This document shows, piece after piece, positions 23,001-30,300 of a DNA stretch of 64,000 bases. The stretch's first letter is position 1. Each line of letters opens with the position of its first letter. The notes beneath the pieces are model-generated. The model did no database searches. It saw only the letters and a program-made list of their open reading frames with translations, and was not told the DNA's origin. Position numbers and translations under genes: made by a program. The DNA is from Gordonia insulae (GTDB taxonomy: Bacteria; Actinomycetota; Actinomycetes; Mycobacteriales; Mycobacteriaceae), in contig NZ_CP033972.1 of the NCBI RefSeq assembly GCF_003855095.1, positions 992,001 to 1,056,000 of the forward strand. Direction: 5' to 3'.

Positions 23001-26000
23001 ATCCGCAGCCGACCCTCGATGCCGGCGTCGGCGGCGAGCGCGATCGCCGGCTCGAACACCTTCTCGCGATGGTTGAGTTGCATGTTGGTCAGCCCGCGGA
23101 ACGGCGTGAGGACACCCTTGGGTCTCCCGGTCGACCCCGAGGTGTAGATCACGTACGCGGGAGAGTCCGGATCGACCTTCGGCGCAACCCAATCCGGAGA
23201 TACGGGCTCGGGTAGGTGGTCGATGTGCAATGCGGGCAGCCCGACCGCGTCGACGCGGTGCGCCACGTCGCCGTGGGTGAGCACCACCGCCGGACCGGCA
23301 TCGGCGATGATCGCCTGCAGCCGGTCATCGGGGTGATCGAGTTCCAGAGGCAGGTATGCGCCGCCGGCGCGGAGGATCGCGAACAATGCCACGACGGTGT
23401 CGATGCTGCGCGGGATTGCCAGCGCCACGATCGTCTCCGGTCCGACCCCGTGGTCGTGCAGCACGTGGGCGACGCGGTCGACCTCTGTCTCGAGTTCGGC
23501 ATAGGTCAGTCTGCGGTCACCGAACACCAACGCATCGGCGTCCGGAATCCGGGCGGCGCGGGCGGTGAGCAGATCGGACACCGTGGTCTCCGGCAGCGCA
23601 TGCGACCCGCCGGTGAGAGGGAGGTCGCCGGGCAGGGTGGTGTCGAGTGCGGCAACCGGATCGGACAGTCGAGCGCCGATGTCGCACAGCAGGTTGCGCA
23701 GCCGCGCGACGAGATCCTGTGCCGCGCGATCGTCGATGAGGTCATCGCGATACTCGAGACGGAACCGGATGTCACGGCCGGGCGTCACCACCAGGGCGAG
23801 TGGATAGTGCGTGTGGTCCAGGCTGCCCTCGCCGACCACGTCGTGCAGCTGCGACTGGGCGTGTTCTTCGTCCTCGGTCCGGAAGTTCTGCAGCACGTAT
23901 AGGACGTCGAACAACACCGGATGGCCCGTCTCCTGCTGCAGCTGTGCCAATCCGATGTGGTCGTAGGACATCAACGCCACCCGGTCGCCCTGTACGCGCC
24001 GCAACAGGTTCCCGACGGTCTCGGCCGGGTCGAGGACGGTCCGTACCGGCACGGTGTTGAGGAACAGTCCGATGACGGTGTCGATGCCGGGGACCTCGGT
24101 CGGCCGACCGGCGACCGTCGAACCGAACGCGATGTCGGTGCGGCCCAGCACCCGCGACAGGGTGAGGGTCAGTGCCGTGGAGACGATCGTGTTCAAGGTG
24201 ACGCCTGCGGCTCGGGCATCTGCGCGCAACCGGTCCGACAGCTCCGGGCCGAGGTCGACCTCGATCCGTCGGGGCGATCGCGGCGCCTGTCCGACGGCGC
24301 GGGGCGCGACCAGCGCCGGCTCGTCGTATCCGGCGAGATGCTCCCGCCACGCGGCGACCGCGGCGGTGTCGTCCGAGCGGGCGATCCACGACAGGTAGTC
24401 GCGCAATGACGCCTCGCGTGGCGGTACCGGGGTGCCGTTGAGATGGGCGAGGAGTCGGGAGACGAACAGGCCGCCGGACCAGCCGTCCCACAACAGGAAT
24501 CGTCGATTGACTACGAGTCGGTCCCGCCCGCCCGGCAGCTGCACCAGCGTCATCCGCCAGAGCGGGGCGTGGTCGAGGGCGAGCGGGGTGGCGCGGTCGC
24601 CGGCGAGGAGCCGGTCGAGGTCCGCGTCGACCGTGTCCGGCCGGTCGGTGAGGTCCACCACGGTCAGTTCGGGTTCGGCGTCGGCCATGACGATCTGCAG
24701 CGGACGGCCATCGTGCTCGACGAACGCCGCACGCAGCTCGGGATTCCCGCGCAGCAGCGCCCGGGCCGCGGCCCGGACGGCCTCCGGGTCGAGGCGGTGG
24801 CCGAAGTCGAGCCAGAACTGTGCGGTGTAGATGTCGTTGTCGGCGTCGACGCGGGCCTGATAGTAGAGACCCTCCTGCAGCGGTGCGAGCGGCCACACAT
24901 CGTCGATGGCACCGTGCCGTTCGGTGAGTCGCCCGATGGTGGCGTCGTCGAGCGGTACCAGCCGGGTGTCGGACCGTTCGGCGAGTGCGGTCGCGACGGC
25001 GGCGCTCACCCGGTCGGCGTCCGCGATCCGGGACGGGTCGGCGGATACCTCGACGGCCCAGCCGTCGACCGTGGCGATCACCGCGGCGGTGAGCGCGTGA
25101 CCGGTCGGCAGACCGTGATCACCGAGGAGGATCGCCGGCTCGACGATGGTCCCCGCCGCCGCGGCGCCCCTCAGGGCGTTGCCGACCTGCGGGGACAAGA
25201 AGCGGAGCACGTCGAGCGGCGGACCCGCGGGCACGACGGCCACGGGATCGGTGACGTCGATGCGCGCCGGACTCAGCCCCTGTAGTGGTCCGGCGGTGCG
25301 GTCGGCGCCGGCCGGGCGCAGGTCGACGACGAGGTCGACGAGCACCGAGGGCGGCATCCGATCGCCCAAGACGTCGGCGAGTGCATCGATGACGACGGGT
25401 GCCATCGCGGTCGCCGACGCGAGGTCGGGGCGAGTGCCGGCCGGTGCGTCGAGCTCCAGCCGCTGCACGATCGGCCCACCGGCCGTGCAGGATTCGGGCG
25501 TGGGCGATTCGGGTGCGGGTAGATCTGCACCGGGTGCGAGGGCGTCGAGCCACCTCGGCAACGACGACGGGTCGGTGGCGGCAGCGGTGAGATCGCCGAC
25601 GACGCGCTGCAACGAGCACGGCACCGCGTCGATCTCGATGTGCCGTGCCGCGGCGAGATCGTCCAGCGCGGTCTGCAGATCGACCCTGAGCAAGTGCGCC
25701 GACACGGGATCGACGAGGACCGGATCGACGGAGAGGACGACTTCCCCCGTGGCAGGCACATAGGTGACACCGGGAGCCGGCTCGTGCGGCACATGATCCG
25801 ACTCGGCGACGACGACGGCGGGGACGCAGGCAGGTTCGGTGGACAGGGTCCACAGGATCGGGACGGGACGCTGCAGGGTCGTGCGCAACACCCCGTGGCG
25901 TGCCGCGAGCGCATCGGCGACGGTCTGGATGTCGGCCGTCGGTGTCTGCGCAACGGCTCGGGCGTGGATCAGGCGGCGCGGCAGCGTCTCCGGATCACGT

Positions 26001-27364
26001 CCGAAGTCTCGGAGCCGGTGCAGCGACGGGGTGGGTGCGACCGGACCGTCGGCATCGTCGTGCTCGATCTCGACGGCGTCGGCGGACAGCGCGGCGAGCC
26101 GTGCGTCGGGCTGTCCGGACAAGGCGCGGAGGAAATCGGCGAAGGCGTCGGCGATCTCAGCCGCCTCGGTTGCGGCCGCTTCCACCGCCCGCACGACCAC
26201 CTCGGCCGGCCGGTCCCTGCGCCGCAGCTGGATCTGGATCTCGACGTCCGACACCGGGCCCGAGGCCAGCGAATGTGCCGTCAGGACGTGGCCGCCGACC
26301 GACTGTCGGGTGGTGTTGGACATGACGTTCACACCGAGTCCGAACATCCGGTACGGCCCGTCGGAGCGGTCGGCGGTGGTGGCCAGCGCTCGGCCGAGAT
26401 CCTCACCGCGGAAACGGCTGTGGGCGATGAGCGCGAAGAGGGCGCGATCGACGCGCAGGGCGATGTCGGCGAGATCGTCGCGGCGACCGGCCGTGATCCG
26501 GAGGGGGAGCACGCTGGTGACCATCGACGGCGCGGTGCGCATCGCCCGATCGAGCCGGCCCGTGACGGGCAGCGCGAACACGAGGTCCTCGCGGCCCGTG
26601 CGGACCTGGGTGAACGCCGCGACCGCCGCGATCATCAGCACGGCCGGGCGTACGCCGATCCGTGACGCCAGCGCGCGCAGAGGTGCGAGCTCGTCGGGGG
26701 AGACGGCGAAGCGGGCGTGGATCTGGCCCTTGCCCGGCGGCAGATCGGATTCGAGGAGTCGGGCCGGCTCGGGACGGTCGGCCATCCGATCGACCCAGTA
26801 CCGCTTGTCCTCGAGGAAGCGCTCACCGGACCGGTAGTCCTCCTCGGCGGCCAGCACCGTGCGGAGGTCCCATGCGCGGGACACCTGCTTGCCGTCGTAC
26901 TGCTCCTGCACGGCCTGCAGCAGGTGGATCAGACCGATGCCGTCGCACACCAGATGGTGCACCTTGAGGAACACGAAGATCGTGTCGTCGGTGACCCGCA
27001 AGATCGCGAACTGCGACAGCGGGCCCGCGTCGATGTCCATCGGCTCGGCCATCCGCGAACTCATCCAGGAGTGCGGATCGCCGTCGCGGAGGTCGAGCAC
27101 CGGCAGGTGCCACCGGTCCGAGGGCAGCAGTCGCTGACGGAGTTCGCCTGCGTCGTCGACGAACACCGCGCGTAGTGCCTCGGCGGACTCGAGCGTCGTC
27201 ACCAGCGCAGCATGGAGTCGGCCGACGTCGAGTTCGGCCGAGACCTCCGCGTACAGGCCGGTGTTGTACAGCGTCGGGTCCGGTGCGACCTGCATCGCGA
27301 GGTAGATGTCCTGCTGCCCGGCCAGCGCCGGAACAGTCTGGGTCGAGGTCGAGGCCGTGGTCAC
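14030..27364 (-). CDS. Siderophore NRPS C: C - degenerate E - degenerate C - A - PCP - C - A - PCP - C - A - PCP - E
   Basis: A 4444-residue synthetase starting at GTG 27364, which overlaps the NRPS B stop (GTGA). Residues 12-415 are a condensation domain with intact HHLVCDG at 136-142. Residues about 445-800 look like an epimerization domain whose HHxxxDG is reduced to DPVLVDP (547-553). Residues about 815-1240 are a condensation domain with RFLLWDG (955-961) instead of HHxxxDG. Module 1 A (about 1260-1760) has code DMENLGLI, that of N5-hydroxyornithine, with its PCP Ser at 1811. Condensation domain 3 has HHIATDE at 2030-2036 just after a 3x12-residue repeat. Module 2 A reads DGWVIGAV (unassigned) and module 3 A DAQEGGLV (unassigned, but its FDASW...LWLLDGHE region resembles the hydroxyornithine domain). 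The last PCP (GGDS) feeds an intact E domain (HHLVVDG). There is no thioesterase. Confidence 0.92.
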   Translation of the reverse strand: MTTASTSTQTVPALAGQQDIYLAMQVAPDPTLYNTGLYAEVSAELDVGRLHAALVTTLESAEALRAVFVDDAGELRQRLLPSDRWHLPVLDLRDGDPHSWMSSRMAEPMDIDAGPLSQFAILRVTDDTIFVFLKVHHLVCDGIGLIHLLQAVQEQYDGKQVSRAWDLRTVLAAEEDYRSGERFLEDKRYWVDRMADRPEPARLLESDLPPGKGQIHARFAVSPDELAPLRALASRIGVRPAVLMIAAVAAFTQVRTGREDLVFALPVTGRLDRAMRTAPSMVTSVLPLRITAGRRDDLADIALRVDRALFALIAHSRFRGEDLGRALATTADRSDGPYRMFGLGVNVMSNTTRQSVGGHVLTAHSLASGPVSDVEIQIQLRRRDRPAEVVVRAVEAAATEAAEIADAFADFLRALSGQPDARLAALSADAVEIEHDDADGPVAPTPSLHRLRDFGRDPETLPRRLIHARAVAQTPTADIQTVADALAARHGVLRTTLQRPVPILWTLSTEPACVPAVVVAESDHVPHEPAPGVTYVPATGEVVLSVDPVLVDPVSAHLLRVDLQTALDDLAAARHIEIDAVPCSLQRVVGDLTAAATDPSSLPRWLDALAPGADLPAPESPTPESCTAGGPIVQRLELDAPAGTRPDLASATAMAPVVIDALADVLGDRMPPSVLVDLVVDLRPAGADRTAGPLQGLSPARIDVTDPVAVVPAGPPLDVLRFLSPQVGNALRGAAAAGTIVEPAILLGDHGLPTGHALTAAVIATVDGWAVEVSADPSRIADADRVSAAVATALAERSDTRLVPLDDATIGRLTERHGAIDDVWPLAPLQEGLYYQARVDADNDIYTAQFWLDFGHRLDPEAVRAAARALLRGNPELRAAFVEHDGRPLQIVMADAEPELTVVDLTDRPDTVDADLDRLLAGDRATPLALDHAPLWRMTLVQLPGGRDRLVVNRRFLLWDGWSGGLFVSRLLAHLNGTPVPPREASLRDYLSWIARSDDTAAVAAWREHLAGYDEPALVAPRAVGQAPRSPRRIEVDLGPELSDRLRADARAAGVTLNTIVSTALTLTLSRVLGRTDIAFGSTVAGRPTEVPGIDTVIGLFLNTVPVRTVLDPAETVGNLLRRVQGDRVALMSYDHIGLAQLQQETGHPVLFDVLYVLQNFRTEDEEHAQSQLHDVVGEGSLDHTHYPLALVVTPGRDIRFRLEYRDDLIDDRAAQDLVARLRNLLCDIGARLSDPVAALDTTLPGDLPLTGGSHALPETTVSDLLTARAARIPDADALVFGDRRLTYAELETEVDRVAHVLHDHGVGPETIVALAIPRSIDTVVALFAILRAGGAYLPLELDHPDDRLQAIIADAGPAVVLTHGDVAHRVDAVGLPALHIDHLPEPVSPDWVAPKVDPDSPAYVIYTSGSTGRPKGVLTPFRGLTNMQLNHREKVFEPAIALAADAGIEGRLRIAHTVSFAFDMSWEELLWLVEGHEVHVCDEELRRDSAALVEYCVEHRIDVVNVTPTYAAQLFADGLLDSDHVPPLVLLGGEAVSEPVWTRLRDDPHTLGYNLYGPTEYTINTLGIGTDESPTSSVGTPIWNTTAHLLDPWLRPVPTGVAGELYVSGAGLARGYLGRPDLTAERFIADPFSSGGRLYRTGDLMKVRPDGNLDFLGRTDDQVKVRGHRVELGEIDAALTAFPEVAASAVVATVDPGAPDVKRLVAYVIPRDPAAGIDFADLRRRLATVLPDYMVPTLFAAVDEFPMTVNGKLDVRALPQPQRSGVRRAPRTDLERRLCEIFAEVLGLADEDGDCAVGVDDDFFELGGHSMAAMRLAAVLRGELGAEVAIRDLFEARTPAELALRARMTGTASDIEVGPRPDRVPLSPAQERLWVLHALDPSDVSYHYGHVIRLGAAVDVVALRAAVRDVLLRHESLRTVVDVDDSGEPSQRILEPGEVPDVVEIDDLAFAADVDGDAVIAEVTARARDFMTRPFDLRGAPPIRVRLDQLGAGSEASGPHQLGAGSEASGPDQPGAGSEASGVLSIALHHIATDEWSDRPLLTDLTVAYAARVAGMSPDFSPLPVQYADYALWQRRRIAESGADQLDFWAETLADLPEELVLPRDRPRRPGPPGPAATETVTVGAATRSRLAEIARSGGASMFMLAQAAVATLLHREGAGDDIPLGTPVSGRVDPALDNLVGFFVGTQVLRNDLGGRPRFDELLERVRVLDLAAFDNQDIGFQQIVERVAPPRMIGRNPLFQVTVGYLPLEAVPGEFLGAPATFEPLSAVQAKFDLAFTFVDITATGELTIGLEYATDMFDGQTARMLLDHLCLVLDAVVADPRVRVDGIALLDDTALAAIRARESGPAESADPGVTVVDLLRDAAIRHADEIAIRGTAGRTLTYRALDRAVERLAIRLRHHGVGPESVVAVIADRSVAQLVALHAVLRAGAAYLPVDTDLPVDRIAYLLADGAPTAVIVDTSPTAAAVVVSPGLPSFTVSDESVSDESPSVPIDVEVGSSGDAQHTTPRPHHPAYVVYTSGSTGHPKGVVVSHRNVVNVLAWRLASMPGGALGPGDAVLVKTPVGFDGAVWELLLPFVTGATAVVAEPGAQRDPARQAQIIADHGVTTAVFVPSLLELFVPYLDSVPSLRHIIAGGEALTAELAGRVLTAAPRLQLINAYGPTETTVVVTDFTAQPDTRTRTVPIGQPISGTDLVVLDGSLRRVPDGTVGELYVRGTAVARGYLARPGRTAASFVADPTGEWPGARTYRTGDLVRRRNGLLEYVGRADTQVKIRGNRVEIGEIEAALRALPGISGAAVAVDGHRVVGWVVPDRSVLGDDDAGIVDTVSSRLASTLPGYMIPAPIVVLDTFPLNHAGKLDRRALPAPATAVGGTPPRTDLESDLAEIFGAVLGHPVTDVHADFFALGGHSLLAIKVINLVRATLGYDLGLRVLFDHPRVSALAGYVTSADFVAGIGEVVELRRRSGGTPVLSFGQEQMLTLHAMSGPSSVYNVPMLWRPGGAAGRDRIDRAALRAAITDVVLRHEVLRTRYPEQGPEAVARPEVVVVDAAGPEELFTGSAHAFDLAREIPIRVTATEDVAVVTIHHIATDEWSAAPMRADLDTAYAARVVGDAPQWDELPLQYSDFAAWQRAAVSGERRDRQLSFWRDALAGAPDELTLPYDRPRPPRPSGRGDGVFVVLDPAVARSLRALADRTGTSMFMVMQSAVAVLLSRLGGGGDIPLGTPVTVRNDARLDRLIGYFLNTLVLRTDVSGNPTAVDLLARVRAADLAAFDNRDVPFEQVVDAVSASRSPAMNPLFQTMVVYVDGRLPDVASSVASVAVGAGTGGTAPPAPRTAKFDLSFDFTEDSSSGEPRVGGVIEFSTDLFDRGTVEAMSARLVTILEFMAAQPDTPLRRLDVRVPDERREQFRAPAEPTTFPVLFDDVVARDRSAPALRGPDGTRTFGELDRRVRDIAGRLVADGIGPEDVVVVRLPRGVVALETIFAVLYAGAAYLPMEPDTPAERMQAMLTIARPRRVIDRLDDDLFVDLDAAASDPAAADAAAINEAAPQGFRRVRPLRPDHPAYLIFTSGSTGTPKGVVVPHRGLTNLFASHRRMLHEPARARAGRERLRVGHAWSLAFDASWQPQLWLLDGHEISIVDADTRHDAQALSTQLIDESWDFLELTPSHLRRLGGAERAMVAVGFGGEAVPDAQWQQLRELGTTGLGGTDAYNLYGPTEATVDALVARASDAAHPIVGRPVDGARAYVLDAGLSPVPDGVDGELYLAGAGLARGYLGRGDLTAERFVADPFAANGARMYRTGDTVRWHRDGNLEYRGRGDDQVKIRGFRVELGEVEAALAAAPGVHAALALARSGRLVGYVVAEPDTVPRPTALRAAVRDVLPDYMVPSAIVVVEGFPTLPNGKIDRLALPEPHLDVEVRAPESPVQQQICHAIADVLGLARHRVGLDEDFGELGGDSIVAMQLVARLRAEGFTVSPRDVMSGRTAGELAASLGEPTDVAPSLADVTSGVVPATPIVRWLEDLVTAGDRAASVGRRPVDLIRGFHQSAVLRVPADLDQSLLHKAFAELVARHHLLRARLVADETPWRFEVPDAVAGVLLLRETDRDVEAAARRARDRLDPEAGVMASAVWLDFGDEPGRLLLLVHHLVVDGVSWRTLVPELLAIYAQLREGATQLSLPPAPTAFAAWARELVDLERSAELPMWRELVGGVSANAMFGRALDPSIDRQRTVRRHRVDIDPEVTDRLLGPVPTALGVGVDDVLLGAFGAAAGAPTLVDLEGHGREEHLVAGADLNGTVGWFTAVHPVRVGGSGSVTEQVRDLAAQRAQLPDGGIGYGILRHLNGHDLPGAAIEFNYLGRYRSFGFDDWGAAPESAEIGPDDDMPGGYGLIIDVTTLDGPEGTRMQASWSYQPGVIDPAAVVALAGRWSAALRELTHGAPVDTTGVDA
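21296..21403 (-). repeat. In-frame 3 x 36-base tandem repeat inside a condensation domain
   Basis: Three consecutive 36-base units (21296-21331, 21332-21367, 21368-21403) differ at only a few bases. On the coding strand they encode three 12-residue units containing QLGAGSEASG or QPGAGSEASG, at residues 1988-2023 of NRPS C, a few residues before the catalytic HHIATDE. The corresponding place in the other condensation domains here has no such insert. The reading frame is preserved. Confidence 0.95.
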
Positions 27365-30300
27365 GCGTGCGCTCCGGAATCGATCGGTGCCGACAGGGAT
27401 TCGAGCGCGGTGCGCCACGCCTCGGCGAGGTCGTGAACGGTGTCGGTGCTCAGTTGGTCGGGCAGATGGGTGAAGGTGGCGGACAGGACGGGTCCGGTTG
27501 TCTCGTCGCGGCACACGATGTCGATCTCGAGCGGGTAGCCGCAACCCAGGTCGGGATCGGGCACGGCATTCAGCGCGGTGGACTCGGCCGCCGGTTGCCA
27601 GGCGATGCCGCCGCCGACCGGGAACCGGCCGAGATAGTTCATCAGCACCGACGCCCGCGACATACCGGCGAGTGCGCCCCACAGCTGTGGATTGAGGTAC
27701 CGGAGCATCCCGAATCCGGCACCTGCCGAGGGCATCTCGTCCCACAGTCGTTCGGCGTCGAGCACGGCCGTCGTCAGGTCCACGGCCGGGGGCAGACGCA
27801 GCGGGGCGACGGTGGTGAACCAGCCGACCGTGTGCGACAGGTCGAGATCGCCGAGCCCCGCGCGGTCGGTGTCGCGCCCGTGTCGTTCGGTGTCGACGAT
27901 CAGATCGCCCGTGCCGAGCACCGCACCGGCGGCCACCCGGAACGCGCCGAGGAACAGCGCGGTGATGCCGACTCCGAGCCGGCCGGGAACATCGGTCAGG
28001 ATTCGGGTGGTGACGTCGGGCTCGGGCGTCACCACGTGATGCCGCTGATCGCCCACGCGGCCACCGGCCGGTGGTGTGCCGGGGATCAGCTCGCCGCCGG
28101 GGGCGAGGACGGTCGCCCAGTGCTGCGCCTCGGCCAGCACCGCCGGGTCGGCCGCGCGTGCGGCGACGGTGCCGGCGAAGGCCGGGAGCGTCGTGCCCTC
28201 CGGCAACGCGACCGGCGTGATGCCGGCGACGGCCGCCTCGTGGAAGGCGGCGAGGTCGTCGAGGATGATGCGCCGCGACACCCCGTCGACGGCCAGGTGA
28301 TGGATGACCAGGATGAGTCGACCCGTCTCGCCGGCCGTCGGCTCGAGAAATGTCGCGGCCAGCATGATGCCTGCAGACGGGGCCAGACGTGCCGCGGCAC
28401 GGTCGGATTCGACGTGAACAGCCATCGCCGTGTCGTCGTACCCGGACAGCGCAACCACGTCGAGGACGTCGGCCGCCCGCACCGAGCCGACCGGATGGGC
28501 CTCGATGCTCCACACCACCCCGGCGACCACCGACAGACCGGTGCGCAACGCGTCGTGACCATCGAGCAACGCCTGCAACGCCGCCGCCAGGGAGGCGCGA
28601 TCGGTGCCCACCGGCGTGTCGACGACCAGCGACTGGTTGAAGCGGTCGATCGTGCCGCCGAGTTCACGGAGCCGGTGAACGATCGGCAGCAGCGGGACCG
28701 CCCGGGAGGTGGACGTCCCGGCCGCGCCGCCGGGCGTGACCACCCGATCCTGATCGGCCCATCGGGCGACGGTGGCCAGTCCGGCGATCGTGCGATGGGT
28801 GAACACATCTCGCGGGGTCAGTTGCAGTCCGCGGCGGCGGGCCCGGTTGACCATGGTGGTCGACACGATGCTGTCGCCGCCGAGCGAGAAGAAGTCGTCG
28901 TCGACGCCGAGCGCCGGGATGCCGTCGGTGTCGCGGTCGATGCCCAGGCTGTCGGCGAAGACCTCGGCGAGGGCGAGCTCCATGCCCGCGGCCGGTCGGC
29001 GACTGCCCCCACCGCTGAGCTCCGGGTCGGGCAACGCGGCGACGTCCGTCTTGCCGTTGACGGTCAGCGGAATCCGGTCGAGGACCACGATTGCCGCGGG
29101 CACCAGGTGATCGGGAAGCCGTTCGATGAGAGCGACCCGGATGGCGGCGGAATCGATGCCGTCGCCGACGACGTATGCGAGGAGCCGGTCGGCACCGTCG
29201 GGACCGGGTCGGGCGATCACCGCGACATCGCGGACGTTCTCGAGCGCGGCCAGCGCCGCGCGTACCTCGCCGAGTTCGATACGGAATCCGCGGATCTTGA
29301 CCTGTGCGTCCGAGCGGCCGACGTAGAGCAGTCGGCCGTCGGCGGTGTGCCGCAGGACGTCTCCCGTGCGGTAGAGCACGGCTCCGGGATGGTACGGATC
29401 CGCCACGAACCGGGTCGCGGTCAGACCCGCCCGTCGCAGATAGCCCGTCGCCAGCTGAGGGCCGGCCAGATAGAGCTCGCCGTGCGCGCCGGTCGGGACC
29501 GGGCGCAGGTACTGATCGAGGAGGTGCCCGCGGAATCCGGGTAGCAGGGTCCCGACGTCGCTGCCCTGGGCGCGTGACGCGATATCGGCATCGATCGCGA
29601 GATGGCTGGCGTGCACGGTGATCTCGGTGATCCCGTACATGTTCACGGCCCGCACCCGGGGATGCCGGGTCAGGAACCCATCCAGTCGCCCGAGGTCGAG
29701 GGCCTCACCACCGAAGATCACGTAGCGCAACGACGAGAGGTCGAAAGCCGCGAGCGCGGTCCCGGGGGTCGAGGTACCCGCACCGTCGACCGCATCGAGT
29801 GCGAAGAAGGCCGATGGTGTCTGGTTGAGCACGGTGACGTTCTCGGCGGCGATGAGGGCGCCGAGTTCCTCCGGCGAGCGCGTCGTCGCGCGATCGGGGA
29901 TCACGACGCTCGCGCCGGTCGAGAGTGGACCCCACAACTCCCACACCGAGAAGTCGAATGCGTAGGAATGGAACATCGTCCACACGTCGTCGGAACCGAA
30001 CTCGAACAGGCCGGCGGTCGCATCGAGCAGCGCGACCACGTTGCGGTGGGAGACGGTGACGCCCTTGGGACGACCGGTGGAGCCGGACGTGAAGATGACG
30101 TAGGCCGGGTGGTCGGGCCCGACCGTCGGCCACACGACAGAATGCGGTGACGTCGCATCGCCCGATCCCGATGCGAGATAACGATCGTCGACGATGAGCC
30201 GGGGACGGGCGTCGTCGAGGATCCCGCTGACCCGGTCGGCCGGATAGTCGGGGTCGATCGGGACGTAGGCGGCCCCGGCACGCAAGGTCGCCAGCACGGC

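Noticed and set aside
27365..28513. Upstream extension of the NRPS C frame by 383 codons
   Set aside because: It overlaps the end of NRPS B in another frame and reads as Arg-rich nonsense; GTG 27364 with the GTGA overlap is the natural start.
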